Source: Bacteroidales bacterium UBA1173
Lineage (GTDB): Bacteria; Bacteroidota; Bacteroidia; Bacteroidales; F082
Length of the DNA: 64,000 bases
Assembly: GCA_002311655.1 (NCBI GenBank)
Contig: DBYZ01000011.1
Coordinates: forward strand, 51,525-115,524
Direction of reading: 5' to 3'
The translations under genes were made by a program, and so were the position numbers. Position 1 is the first letter of the stretch. Every line of letters starts with the position of its first letter. The notes beneath the pieces were generated by a model that was not told the origin of the DNA, made no database searches, and saw only the letters and a program-made list of their open reading frames with translations. Shown piece by piece: positions 18,257 through 26,703 of this stretch.

Positions 18257-19021
18257 TTTAATAACTCGGTAAATCAACTCCTCTCCTGGTCGGGCAAGCC
18301 TCATGCGCTGACGTTGTTCTTCAGTGAGTTCGTAATAAAGTCGGTCGGCATCGACGGTAAAGCCAGCATTTTCAAGCACTTGTGCATAGTCACGACCGAA
18401 TTGTCGGACATGGTCGTACTGACCAAAACAGCGTTTCCTCTCTTCAGGATCAGTGATTGACGGGTCTTCCCATGTATCAACATCAGGATTTATTGGGACA
18501 AGCAAGATTGCCCAGCCACCTGGTTTCAAGATTCGTTTTATCTCAGAAAACGCCTTGTTCACATCGTTGACATGCTCTAAAACATGGTTACAAATCACCA
18601 CATCATATTGATTATCAGGCAAATCAATATTCGTAACATCAAGATGCAAGTCAGCAATTGGGGAATCGAGGTCCGCCGTGGTGTAGTCGAGGTTTTTCAA
18701 GGCACGGAAACGTTTGATAAACGGCTGCTCCGGCGCAAAATGCAAAACCATCAGATTATCAGTAAAAAATCCCGTTTTTTCCTTTAAATACAGCCAAAGC
18801 AGACGATGACGCTCGAGTGAGAGACACTTCGGGCACATACGGTTTTCCATCGCTTTTCCATAGCCATAAGGCAGAAACTTGCGGAAATGCTTACCACAAA
18901 CAGGACACTCCACCTTGTTTCCGAGATAAAACGGACGTATTAAAAAGCTGAACAGACCACTGAAACGAATCAGTGTCTGACGCGGGAAAATCCTTGTAAA
19001 TAAAGCGATTAACTTCTTCAT
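18248..19021 (-). CDS. Class I SAM-dependent methyltransferase with zinc-finger-like N-terminus
   Basis: 257 aa from MKKLIALFTRIF. Two cysteine pairs, CPVCGKHF and CPKC, near residues 38 and 60 suggest a small zinc ribbon. A methyltransferase-11 type fold follows: VLHFAPEQ at motif I, TTADLDS, and VVICNHVLEHV at motif IV. The start at 19021 is chosen because it overlaps the glycosyltransferase stop as ATGA. As the last gene of the gpsA-flippase-glycosyltransferase operon it probably methylates a sugar or glycan precursor (inference). Its final codons AGT CTT TAG are in the downstream repeat. Confidence 0.8.
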   Translation of the reverse strand: MKKLIALFTRIFPRQTLIRFSGLFSFLIRPFYLGNKVECPVCGKHFRKFLPYGYGKAMENRMCPKCLSLERHRLLWLYLKEKTGFFTDNLMVLHFAPEQPFIKRFRALKNLDYTTADLDSPIADLHLDVTNIDLPDNQYDVVICNHVLEHVNDVNKAFSEIKRILKPGGWAILLVPINPDVDTWEDPSITDPEERKRCFGQYDHVRQFGRDYAQVLENAGFTVDADRLYYELTEEQRQRMRLARPGEELIYRVIKSL

Positions 19022-20142
19022 AACAGTTTTTTTATCGCATCGGTCATATTCGACCACTGGTATTTTTGTTTCTCGGCTCTCACCCCATCAACGAATGTTT
19101 CACGACGGTCATTTTCACAGAAATCAACGAGAGCATCGGTGATTGATGAAGGATTCGGCTCAACAACATAGCCTGCAATTCCGTTTGGAATAATCTCTCC
19201 AAGACCACCGACATTAGTCACCAGCATCGGCTTCTCAAAATGATACGCAATCTGCGTCACACCACTCTGAGTAGCCGATTTATATGGCTGGACAACGATA
19301 TCAGAAGTATTAAAGTAATACTTTACATCATCATCACTAATATACTGATTTTGTATTATTACCGAATCTTGTAAACCATATTTTTCTATCTGTTCAAGAA
19401 ATGGTTTCGGGTCTTCGTAAAACTCACCGGCGACAATCAATTTCACAGGAAATTTTCTCAGTCTCGCATCAGCGAAAGCATCGATTAGAAGGTCGAGACC
19501 TTTGTATGCGCGAACAAGTCCGAAGAACAGGAAATAGCGATAATTAGGATCAAGATTCAGATGCCTGATTGCCTCGTCACGACTGACAATCTCACCGAAA
19601 TGGTCATACAATGGATGCGGAGTGAAGACTCTTGGCTTGTTTTGCTTGTCAAGGGTCGCTATATCATTCAAAACCGATTTTGAGAGCGCCACAAAACCAT
19701 CCATAGCCTTCACAAAATAAGGCGGGAACATCTTGTCGAGAATCGATTTCTCATGCGGTATCATATTGTGAATCAATCCAATACACTTTGTATGACGGTT
19801 TCGTTTTATCACTCGGGCAATTTTTCCAAAACATGGTGCGAAGAATGTCATCCAATAGGTGAAAACGACAATGTCAGGGTTCTTTTTCCGTATCTCCTTC
19901 CCCACCTTAATCCAGTTTAACGGATTGATAGAGTTGACTTTACGTGCAATTGAGAGACCTTCTGGTGCTTTTGCGTCGGAATATTGCGTTTTGCCCGGAA
20001 ACAGGAACGATGGGTACTGAAGTTTGAATGTAACGACTTCAATATCAACGCATTCCCTGACAAACTCTGTTGCGAGTCTGTCGGTGAAGGCCGCAATTCC
20101 TCCACGGTATGGGTGCGATGTTCCGACTATTATTATCTTCAT
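19018..20142 (-). CDS. Glycosyltransferase family 4 protein
   Basis: 374 aa GT-B fold enzyme. The N-terminal domain starts MKIIIVGTSHPYRGGIAAFT, a typical donor/acceptor-binding opening for GT4. The C-terminal domain has FFGLVRAYKGLDLLIDAF and the EX7E-like region around SATQSGVTQIAYHFEKPM. It transfers a sugar from a nucleotide donor in surface-glycan synthesis; the donor and acceptor cannot be told from sequence. It overlaps the HMA gene stop and the next methyltransferase start by four bases each, so it is mid-operon. Confidence 0.9.
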   Translation of the reverse strand: MKIIIVGTSHPYRGGIAAFTDRLATEFVRECVDIEVVTFKLQYPSFLFPGKTQYSDAKAPEGLSIARKVNSINPLNWIKVGKEIRKKNPDIVVFTYWMTFFAPCFGKIARVIKRNRHTKCIGLIHNMIPHEKSILDKMFPPYFVKAMDGFVALSKSVLNDIATLDKQNKPRVFTPHPLYDHFGEIVSRDEAIRHLNLDPNYRYFLFFGLVRAYKGLDLLIDAFADARLRKFPVKLIVAGEFYEDPKPFLEQIEKYGLQDSVIIQNQYISDDDVKYYFNTSDIVVQPYKSATQSGVTQIAYHFEKPMLVTNVGGLGEIIPNGIAGYVVEPNPSSITDALVDFCENDRRETFVDGVRAEKQKYQWSNMTDAIKKLL

Positions 20143-20480
20143 TTTTCTTTCGACGGGTTTTGCCCGTCGTTGTTATCTGACACCGCTTCGCGGTTTTTCT
20201 GTTCTACTACGGTTGCCTCATACCCGATTTTCTTGAATGCCTTTTGCAGCTTTTCGACATTTGTTTTCTCGCTATCGTATTGAACAGTAACGAGTTTTGT
20301 GTTCAGATCAGGGTTGATGGCCTTCACTCCTTTTTCGAAACGGATGTTGCTTTTTATCTTGTTGACACAACTCTCGCAATGAATATCAGGCTCGGTTCTA
20401 AAGACAACTTCTTTCTTGTCCTGCGCATTTGCCAGAACCGCCAAAAACAATGCGAACACCAGTAAAATAAGCTTTTTCAT
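20139..20480 (-). CDS. Secreted heavy-metal-associated (HMA) domain protein
   Basis: 113 aa. A signal peptide (1-19, ending ANAQ) precedes an HMA-like ferredoxin fold (about 24-92) with the metal-binding loop HCESCVNKI, a CxxC pair at about residues 35 and 38. It probably binds copper or a similar soft metal in the periplasm. The C-terminal tail NREAVSDNNDGQNPSKEK is encoded by two DNA hairpins (20151-20169 and 20182-20194) and looks like repeat-derived sequence rather than part of the domain. It lies 7 bp after the TonB receptor stop, supporting a joint role in metal uptake. Confidence 0.85.
   Translation of the reverse strand: MKKLILLVFALFLAVLANAQDKKEVVFRTEPDIHCESCVNKIKSNIRFEKGVKAINPDLNTKLVTVQYDSEKTNVEKLQKAFKKIGYEATVVEQKNREAVSDNNDGQNPSKEK
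20151..20194. repeat. Two hairpins encoding the HMA protein tail
   Basis: cgacgggttttgcccgtcg (20151-20169) and accgcttcgcggt (20182-20194) are stem-loops with 7-8 and 5-bp stems. They lie inside the 3' end of the HMA gene, just before the next gene's start. Confidence 0.65.
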
Positions 20481-20487
20481 GATATTA

Positions 20488-22662
20488 TTATTTTGTTAAT
20501 TTCCATTTAATTCCTGCGTAAACCATGATTCCATCCACCGGTCCCCAAATCATAGTGGCATCGAAGTTGTCACCCCATGGATCATCGTAGCCGATAATCG
20601 GGTTTTTCTGCTTGAAATTGGTAAGATTCTCTCCTCCGATATAGATATTTCCCCAACGGAACCATTTGAGTATCTGAGCGTTAAGCATTGGATAGGCATC
20701 AAAGGTGCCGAATCCGTCAGGCAGACGGCCGTCACCGTTGATTTGCAATGTAAGGTCAAACTGCCATATTTCAAGCGGAGTTTTGTATGTCGCAGTCACC
20801 AAGCCCTTGTAACGGCTCGATAACGGTTTATCGCGCAATACCCCGTTAATCGTGGTCTTCACGTCGTTATATCTGAACGCTCCAAGAAGTGAAAAACCTT
20901 CAAAAAACGGATACGTGGCATCGATTTGGAGCGTGTGGGAATATGATATCCCGTCAAGGTTATAGAAATGCACTTGATGCGCATCGCTATCGAGGTCGGT
21001 AACCACCTGATTGTTGAAGTTGGTATAATAATATTCCAAATTGACAATCAAGCACTTATCAAAGATATCGATGTCAAATGAAGCTGTGGCGCCATAGTTC
21101 CACGCCTCCTCCTGTTTCAGGTTATCGTCGACGATAATGTCGCGGCTGCTCGCCAAAAGTGTATGATTATCAAGCATCGGGCGCGGTGTGCGATAGCCTT
21201 TTCCAGCCGAAAAACGCAGTTTCAAAAGGTCGCTGACGTTCCATCTGACATGAGCTCGAGGCGTAACAAACGCGCCATATAAATCGCTGTAATCGCCTCT
21301 TAAACCCGCCATAAACACGAAACTGTCATCATAGTTGAACGTATACTGTGCGTATACACCTCCAATATTCTCATCTGGAGCCTTTATAAGGTTCGGCAAC
21401 AACAGCCAGCGTTCGTTAAAACAGTCATGATTGAACGACAAACCTGTTGATATACTGTGACTTGGCGTAAATTCAGTTTCAAACATCAGCTGTGCATAGG
21501 CATTATTATTGTTCACGTCATACGTTTTTTCGCCATATAACGAATTCATCTTATGGATTGAACCCGACAAAACCAAAGCGACGTTAGTGTTGTGGATTTG
21601 GTCAAATATATAAGCGTTTTTGATAACACCCTCATAACGTTCCGAGCCGATATTGATCTTATACAATGGATTTTCTGAATGTCTCGCATGATTATGATGC
21701 TGTTCTTCAGTTTGTCCCCCATTTCTGTCTTCTTTCAAAGCCTTAACGTAAGCCTGCATGACGTAACGGTCTGTTTTGTACATCCAGCGATTCATAAAGT
21801 TATATTGCTGAACCTTCGGCATATCCATAAAACCGTCTCCGTTACCGTCGTGTTCCATCCACATATTCTCGTAATGTGCTAACAATCCGGTACTTAGCTC
21901 ATCGTTAAAATGCAAATTACCTTCAACATTAGCCTCAAATTTCAGATGGCTGTCAAGAAAAAGATTCACGTCTAGTTCCTCATCCAGCTGAGGTTTCAGA
22001 TACTCAACGTTGATTTGTCCGGTTATAGATTCATAGCCGTTTTTCACTGTGGCAGCGCCTTTCGAGACCTGAATCGAGTGCATCCAAGTACCTGGAATGT
22101 AACCGAGTGAGAATGGAGCTGCAGCGCCACGGAAAGCAGGCACGTTTTCCGTCAACATCTGAACGTAACTACCTGATAATCCGAGAAGTTTGATTTGTTT
22201 TGCCCCTGTAGCCGCATCAGAATAGTTCACGTCTACCGACGGATTAGTGGAAAAACTCTCGCCGAGGTTACAGCAGGCGGCACGACATAACTCGGTAGTC
22301 GTTATTGTCTCAATGTTTACAGCCCCTCTCGATTGTATCCTGCCCGGACGCGATGACTTAACGACCACATCACCGAGAGTTATCTCGCCACGAAGCGTAA
22401 CCTCGGCATAATCAGCATTTTCAAAAGAAATGGTGTCGTTTTGGAAACCGACAAACGAAATCACAACAGAGTTCACATCGGGTTTTCTTTCCAATGTAAA
22501 AAATCCGTTGACATCTGTCGTGGTTCCGGAATTAGTGCCTACCCACACCACATTGGCACCTACCAAGGCATTGCCGTCGCCGTCTTTAACGACGCCTCTC
22601 ACCTGCGAGAACGAGGCAACTGCCATGAAACATGATATTATCGTTAATACAATCTTTCTCAT
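20488..22662 (-). CDS. TonB-dependent outer membrane receptor, probably metal-related
   Basis: 724 aa. A signal peptide (1-19, ending SFSQ) is followed by a CarboxypepD_reg-like domain (about 21-95), a plug domain (about 110-230, with LLGLSGSYVQMLTENVP) and a 22-strand-type barrel to the end (WKLTK). It has no SusD partner. A histidine-rich loop EEQHHNHARHSENP near residue 322 and the following HMA-protein gene suggest a metal such as copper (inference). Typical TBDRs for metals have this size, shorter than SusC. The gene starts 3 bp after the flippase stop. Confidence 0.88.
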   Translation of the reverse strand: MRKIVLTIISCFMAVASFSQVRGVVKDGDGNALVGANVVWVGTNSGTTTDVNGFFTLERKPDVNSVVISFVGFQNDTISFENADYAEVTLRGEITLGDVVVKSSRPGRIQSRGAVNIETITTTELCRAACCNLGESFSTNPSVDVNYSDAATGAKQIKLLGLSGSYVQMLTENVPAFRGAAAPFSLGYIPGTWMHSIQVSKGAATVKNGYESITGQINVEYLKPQLDEELDVNLFLDSHLKFEANVEGNLHFNDELSTGLLAHYENMWMEHDGNGDGFMDMPKVQQYNFMNRWMYKTDRYVMQAYVKALKEDRNGGQTEEQHHNHARHSENPLYKINIGSERYEGVIKNAYIFDQIHNTNVALVLSGSIHKMNSLYGEKTYDVNNNNAYAQLMFETEFTPSHSISTGLSFNHDCFNERWLLLPNLIKAPDENIGGVYAQYTFNYDDSFVFMAGLRGDYSDLYGAFVTPRAHVRWNVSDLLKLRFSAGKGYRTPRPMLDNHTLLASSRDIIVDDNLKQEEAWNYGATASFDIDIFDKCLIVNLEYYYTNFNNQVVTDLDSDAHQVHFYNLDGISYSHTLQIDATYPFFEGFSLLGAFRYNDVKTTINGVLRDKPLSSRYKGLVTATYKTPLEIWQFDLTLQINGDGRLPDGFGTFDAYPMLNAQILKWFRWGNIYIGGENLTNFKQKNPIIGYDDPWGDNFDATMIWGPVDGIMVYAGIKWKLTK

Positions 22663-22665
22663 AAG

Positions 22666-24195
22666 CTATTTACGAATTTTGTCCGACTTAAACAATCGAT
22701 CAATAATCTCGTTAATCTCCTTAGAAATCTTCGTTTGATATATTATCGCCAAACCTAAAATCACTAAAACTATAGTTCTGAGAGCCGCTTCTACGAGCTT
22801 AAAAAAGACTCCAGCATCATTAAAGTTAATTATAGATTTTGATATATATTCAAATGATATCCAATTTATTACAAACATTAAAACAACTATCGCAATGACA
22901 ACCAACTCCTTCCATGAAAATGGCGAAATCTTGGTTTTCCAAATTATCAGCGAGAGCAAAAACAGATAGTATATCGAGAACGAAATAATCGACGACCACG
23001 CCGCCCCTGTCATTCCCAAAATCGGTATCAGGGTGTTATTCAACACTATTGCGCTAACAGTAAGAATCGCCGTGAAAATGAGTTGCAGGTAATACCAACG
23101 TGAATAGCTTAACACCGTAACCCCTATATTCAGTGATGAATTCACCAATTTGGCAAGTCCGAGAAGGAAAAACACCCATTTGCCGTCGACGTATTTGTCA
23201 CCATTAGGAAGCAACTCGAAAAACAGGTCGATATTGACCCAGATGATAAAAAACACGAATGCTCCGGCAATCAGCTGATGCAACGACACGCTCTTGCAAA
23301 TCTCCGCAGCCCGTTGATTATCATTATCTTTCATCGCCTGTGAGATTATAGGGCGAGATATCGCCGACACTGAACGGTAAGGCATCTCCACAAGATTGGC
23401 CATATATGAGGCGATGGCGTAGATACCTGTTATCGTCAGACCCAACTGGGCAGTGATGAAGAATGAGTTAAGGCTCGGGATAATGTTTCCAATGACTGCC
23501 GCCACTGTCAGAAACAGGGTGTACAGCAAGAAATCACGACGCAGCCAATGCGAAATATGCCCTGGTTCTATCTTAAAGGAAATTCGAGATAAACCCAGCA
23601 AGTATATGATATTCAATATTGTAGCAACAAGATATGCAAGACATAAACCTATCACCATCTCATCAAGGTCGATAACCTTAGTGATGTATAAGATGTAGTC
23701 GGCAAGGGTGAAAAGTCGGACGCCCACTTCACGCACCATCTTAGGAACGACGATGCGCATCAGGATGTTGGCGTTGGTTTCGAACACCGTCATGTACATC
23801 ATGAAAAACGCCATCGGGATAACGAGGTAGATATAGTCGACAAACAGCGACGACTTACTCGAAAACATCTCGATTATCGTGTTTTTAAAGACAAAAAACA
23901 GGATTGTGAAGATGGTGAAACCAATTGCAGGAACTATTATCGTCCAGCCGAAAAATCCGTGGTCACGGCTGTCTTTGTCGCGGAAATACGGGTAGTATCG
24001 CAGAGCTGAGGTATTGGTACCGAGTGCGCCGAGTCCCGAAAGCAGTATGGCTGCATCGGCCATGACACGTGTCAAGCCCACCTCCTCCTGTGTGAGATAT
24101 TTCGTCATCACAAAGAAGGTGGTTATGAACCCAACAGCCACGCCGATGTAGTTCATAATCGTGCCTTTAATGCTCTGTCTTACTACAATTCCCAT
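22666..24195 (-). CDS. Oligosaccharide flippase (Wzx/MOP superfamily)
   Basis: 509 aa with about 14 hydrophobic helices. It opens with VRQSIKGTIMNYIGVAVGFI, the standard start of polysaccharide-biosynthesis flippases that move lipid-linked glycans across the inner membrane. It overlaps the gpsA stop by one base and is followed at 3 bp by the TonB receptor. With the GT4 and methyltransferase downstream, a surface-glycan function is likely. Substrate unknown. Confidence 0.9.
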   Translation of the reverse strand: MGIVVRQSIKGTIMNYIGVAVGFITTFFVMTKYLTQEEVGLTRVMADAAILLSGLGALGTNTSALRYYPYFRDKDSRDHGFFGWTIIVPAIGFTIFTILFFVFKNTIIEMFSSKSSLFVDYIYLVIPMAFFMMYMTVFETNANILMRIVVPKMVREVGVRLFTLADYILYITKVIDLDEMVIGLCLAYLVATILNIIYLLGLSRISFKIEPGHISHWLRRDFLLYTLFLTVAAVIGNIIPSLNSFFITAQLGLTITGIYAIASYMANLVEMPYRSVSAISRPIISQAMKDNDNQRAAEICKSVSLHQLIAGAFVFFIIWVNIDLFFELLPNGDKYVDGKWVFFLLGLAKLVNSSLNIGVTVLSYSRWYYLQLIFTAILTVSAIVLNNTLIPILGMTGAAWSSIISFSIYYLFLLSLIIWKTKISPFSWKELVVIAIVVLMFVINWISFEYISKSIINFNDAGVFFKLVEAALRTIVLVILGLAIIYQTKISKEINEIIDRLFKSDKIRK

Positions 24196-25169
24196 TAGTT
24201 TTTCAGGATATTCTTGACGAAATTATTTGTAGGATAATTCGGATCATTAAGCACATGATATAGCTCGCTCATCAGCGGATAATCAGCCATATCAATTTGA
24301 TTATCAATAAGTTTCTTATAAAACACATCCACTGCAATACGACCTTCAAGAACAACGCTATCCGACATGCAGTTGTTGAAGAAGCCTTTACCGATCAGCA
24401 GTCCGAGCGTACGGTTGCGGCTCATGTCGTTGAGTGATGTCAGCGAGAAATCGCCGAAGCCGCAATAATGGTACATGGTACTGTTTTCGCCACCAAAAGT
24501 GATTATCAAGCGACGCATCTCATTGAGTGCCTTGGTGATAACGATGGAACGGAGGTTTGCCGAGTCGAAGTTTGCATCGACCATTCCGATGACGATGGCG
24601 TAGATGTTTTTCAATATCGAAGCATATTCCACACCGGTAACATCAGTGGTGAAATCAGTGCGAATCGTTGTGTCATCGAAGACATTCGCGATGATTTTAT
24701 ACAACTCTTCGTCAGTAGTTGCGGCTGTAAGACCCGTATCCTGTCTGTTGATGATTTCGCGTGCGAACGATGGTCCTTTTAGCGTCATGAACGGATTGAA
24801 AATAAACGACTTAATGCTATCTGGAATAATCTGGTCACCATCACCGAAACCCTTAGCCAGGTTGACTATAAGTGCCGTCGGATTGATATAATCCTTGTTT
24901 TCCCTGAGGTAACCGACCACCGCTGTCGACGGAATAGCCAAAAAGATGACGTTAGCCTCGAGCAAAACGTTTTTGTCGCTAGTAGCGTGAAGATTCTCGT
25001 TGAGTTTGCATTTCGGGAAGTAAGAAGTGTTTACGTGCATCTTGTTGATCATCTCAATCACTTCATCTTCAATGGAAAGCAGATATATCTCATCTTTATT
25101 TTTCGCTGCAAGGACGTCGCCTATTGCTGTGGCGATAGCTCCGCTGCCGATAAAAACAATTTTTCGCAT
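24195..25169 (-). CDS. gpsA: NAD(P)H-dependent glycerol-3-phosphate dehydrogenase
   Basis: 324 aa from MRKIVFIGSGAIATAIG. The dinucleotide-binding glycine-rich loop is GSGAIATAIG. The substrate-binding part has LKNIYAIVIGMVDA with the conserved catalytic lysine, and NRTLGLLIGKG near the C-terminus. It reduces dihydroxyacetone phosphate to sn-glycerol-3-phosphate for phospholipid synthesis. A start six codons upstream would fall in the promoter box, so 25169 is preferred. It heads the operon that continues into flippase, TonB receptor and glycosyltransferase. Confidence 0.92.
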   Translation of the reverse strand: MRKIVFIGSGAIATAIGDVLAAKNKDEIYLLSIEDEVIEMINKMHVNTSYFPKCKLNENLHATSDKNVLLEANVIFLAIPSTAVVGYLRENKDYINPTALIVNLAKGFGDGDQIIPDSIKSFIFNPFMTLKGPSFAREIINRQDTGLTAATTDEELYKIIANVFDDTTIRTDFTTDVTGVEYASILKNIYAIVIGMVDANFDSANLRSIVITKALNEMRRLIITFGGENSTMYHYCGFGDFSLTSLNDMSRNRTLGLLIGKGFFNNCMSDSVVLEGRIAVDVFYKKLIDNQIDMADYPLMSELYHVLNDPNYPTNNFVKNILKN

Positions 25170-25184
25170 TTTAATAAATTTTTG

Positions 25185-25192
25185 CAAAAATA
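25185..25192 (-). promoter_or_regulatory. -7 box for gpsA operon
   Basis: The minus strand reads TATTTTTG, 16 bp upstream of the ATG at 25169. Confidence 0.6.
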
Positions 25193-25197
25193 CAAAA

Positions 25198-25226
25198 AAG
25201 TCTTTAGTCTACAGTCGTTAGTCGTT
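25198..25226. repeat. TAGTCTTTAG-type repeat, third site
   Basis: Sequence with agtctttagtct and cgttagtcgttag lies between gpsA and the YihY-like gene. It supplies the last residues (TND) and the TAA stop of the latter. Confidence 0.6.
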
Positions 25227-26168
25227 AGTTTTTTCTTCAATGAGCTTTTTTTCTGCCAAAAAGATACTTGCGTCGAGTTCGAAACCGATTAAAACAATGA
25301 TGCAGTTCACGTACATCCACAGCATGAAAATGATGAGACCTCCGATGGAGCCGTACAGCGCGTTGTAATTCGAGAAATTGACGATATAATAGTTAAAACC
25401 TATCGTTCCAATGATGAAAAGCAGCGTGAACATGATAGTTCCAGGCGTAAAAAGCCTGAATTTGCGCATTTTGTCGGGATTGCCGAAATAATACAAAATC
25501 GCTATCGCGACAAGAAGCACAAAGACCGTCAAAAGCCAGCGTCCGATGTCTATCAATGTGATTATGAAGCCGTTATAAAAATGGATTTTGCTGAAAAACC
25601 ACGGCAAAACGTCGTTGCCGATAATAATCAGCGCGATAGAAGTTATCAGAAGCGAGCCAAGAATAAGTGTGACAAGCAGTCCGCCGCCATACATCTTGAC
25701 GAACGACATCTTACCGATATGGTTGATGCCCATGTCAAAGCCTCTGAAGAAAGCGCGGATGGCGCCAGAGCTGAAGAAAAACGCCATGATGATACCCACC
25801 GACATGAGGGTGTTGTGCTGATGCGACATGATCTCGTCGATGGTAGCCACTACCCTACCCGATATGCTTTTAGGTATCACGCTTTCGATAGAGTCTACAA
25901 TCATTTCCTGCACGCCCTCAAGCGGCATGTACGGGATGAGTGTGAATAACACCATGACGGCAGGAAATAACGCCAGAAACACGTTAAAAGCCACCGCAGC
26001 GGCGCGGTCAGTGAGATAGCCCTTCGAGAATCCGTCGATAAAGTAAACCAGCACATCATAAAGCGGCTTATCGCGAAAACCAGGGATAGTGACACCCTTA
26101 AGCCACGCTATTGTCTTGTCTTTCAATGCAATAGCACGTGATTTATATTTTTCAATGTTTATTTTCAT
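25218..26168 (-). CDS. YihY/BrkB family membrane protein
   Basis: 316 aa with six predicted membrane helices. The segments DRAAAVAFNVFLALFPAVM, FSSGAIRAFFRGFD and a final ALYGSIGGLIIFMLWMYV match the YihY/virulence-factor BrkB family. Function in bacteria is not settled. I start at MKINIEKYKS (26168). An upstream extension of 37 residues would read through the promoter and a dispersed repeat (giving the repeat signature CHFDRSGEIS) and is rejected. The last three residues come from the repeat at 25198-25226. Confidence 0.88.
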   Translation of the reverse strand: MKINIEKYKSRAIALKDKTIAWLKGVTIPGFRDKPLYDVLVYFIDGFSKGYLTDRAAAVAFNVFLALFPAVMVLFTLIPYMPLEGVQEMIVDSIESVIPKSISGRVVATIDEIMSHQHNTLMSVGIIMAFFFSSGAIRAFFRGFDMGINHIGKMSFVKMYGGGLLVTLILGSLLITSIALIIIGNDVLPWFFSKIHFYNGFIITLIDIGRWLLTVFVLLVAIAILYYFGNPDKMRKFRLFTPGTIMFTLLFIIGTIGFNYYIVNFSNYNALYGSIGGLIIFMLWMYVNCIIVLIGFELDASIFLAEKKLIEEKTND

Positions 26169-26186
26169 AATAAAATGTAGAACTTG

Positions 26187-26194
26187 CAAATATA
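26187..26194 (-). promoter_or_regulatory. -7 box for YihY-like gene
   Basis: The minus strand reads TATATTTG (TAnnTTTG), 19 bp upstream of the ATG at 26168. Confidence 0.6.
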
Positions 26195-26229
26195 CAAAAT
26201 AGTTGATAATATAGAAATTTTCTTTGCCA

Positions 26230-26257
26230 GAGATTTCTCCACTTCGGTCGAAATGAC
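26230..26257. repeat. GAGATTTCTC...GAAATGAC dispersed element
   Basis: A single copy of the hairpin-type element (gagatttctccacttcgg... gaaatgac) lies between the divergent YihY-like and rseC promoters. Confidence 0.6.
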
Positions 26258-26268
26258 AATTATTTTTG

Positions 26269-26276
26269 TAACTTTG
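26269..26276 (+). promoter_or_regulatory. -7 box for rseC
   Basis: TAACTTTG lies 17 bp before the ATG at 26293. Confidence 0.6.
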
Positions 26277-26292
26277 CAAAAAATTTGATGAT

Positions 26293-26703
26293 ATGGAAGA
26301 TCATGTGTCACATCCGGGAGTTGTGGTTGGAATCAACGATAAAGATATTGAAATAGAGATACTTAGCTCAAGCATGTGCGGCTCATGCGGCATAAAATCG
26401 GCATGCGGGATGTCGGAGATGCAAGAGAAACGTGTCACGGTGCCTAAGCCTAAAGACCGCGAATTCATTGTGGGTCAACCGGTTAGCATCATCATGAACA
26501 CACGACAAGGCAACAAGGCAGCATTGTTCGCATATTTCATCCCTGCGTTCCTGCTGGTCGCCATCATCGTGATTCTCAGCAACTTAAACGTTAAAGAATG
26601 GCTTGCCGCAACCATCGGCATCGGAGTGATTGCGGTTTATTATATCGTTTTGTCTTTCTTCAAAAATAGACTTAGAAACGAGTTTACCTACGAGATTAGG
26701 TAA
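26293..26703 (+). CDS. rseC: RseC/MucC-like SoxR-reducing system protein
   Basis: 136 aa. The N-terminal soluble half carries cysteines in CGSCGIKSACG (about residues 32-42), typical of RseC. Two membrane helices follow (about 75-95 and 100-120). In gamma-proteobacteria RseC affects SoxR reduction and the sigma-E pathway. In Bacteroidetes the gene is usually found directly before rnfB; here it stands alone about 8 kb upstream of the rnf operon, separated by three minus-strand genes. Its TAA is immediately followed by the convergent unknown gene. Confidence 0.88.
   Translation: MEDHVSHPGVVVGINDKDIEIEILSSSMCGSCGIKSACGMSEMQEKRVTVPKPKDREFIVGQPVSIIMNTRQGNKAALFAYFIPAFLLVAIIVILSNLNVKEWLAATIGIGVIAVYYIVLSFFKNRLRNEFTYEIR

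Noticed and set aside
26169..26279. N-terminal extension of the YihY-like protein
   Set aside because: It would translate the promoter and a dispersed repeat; the ATG at 26168 follows a good -7 box.
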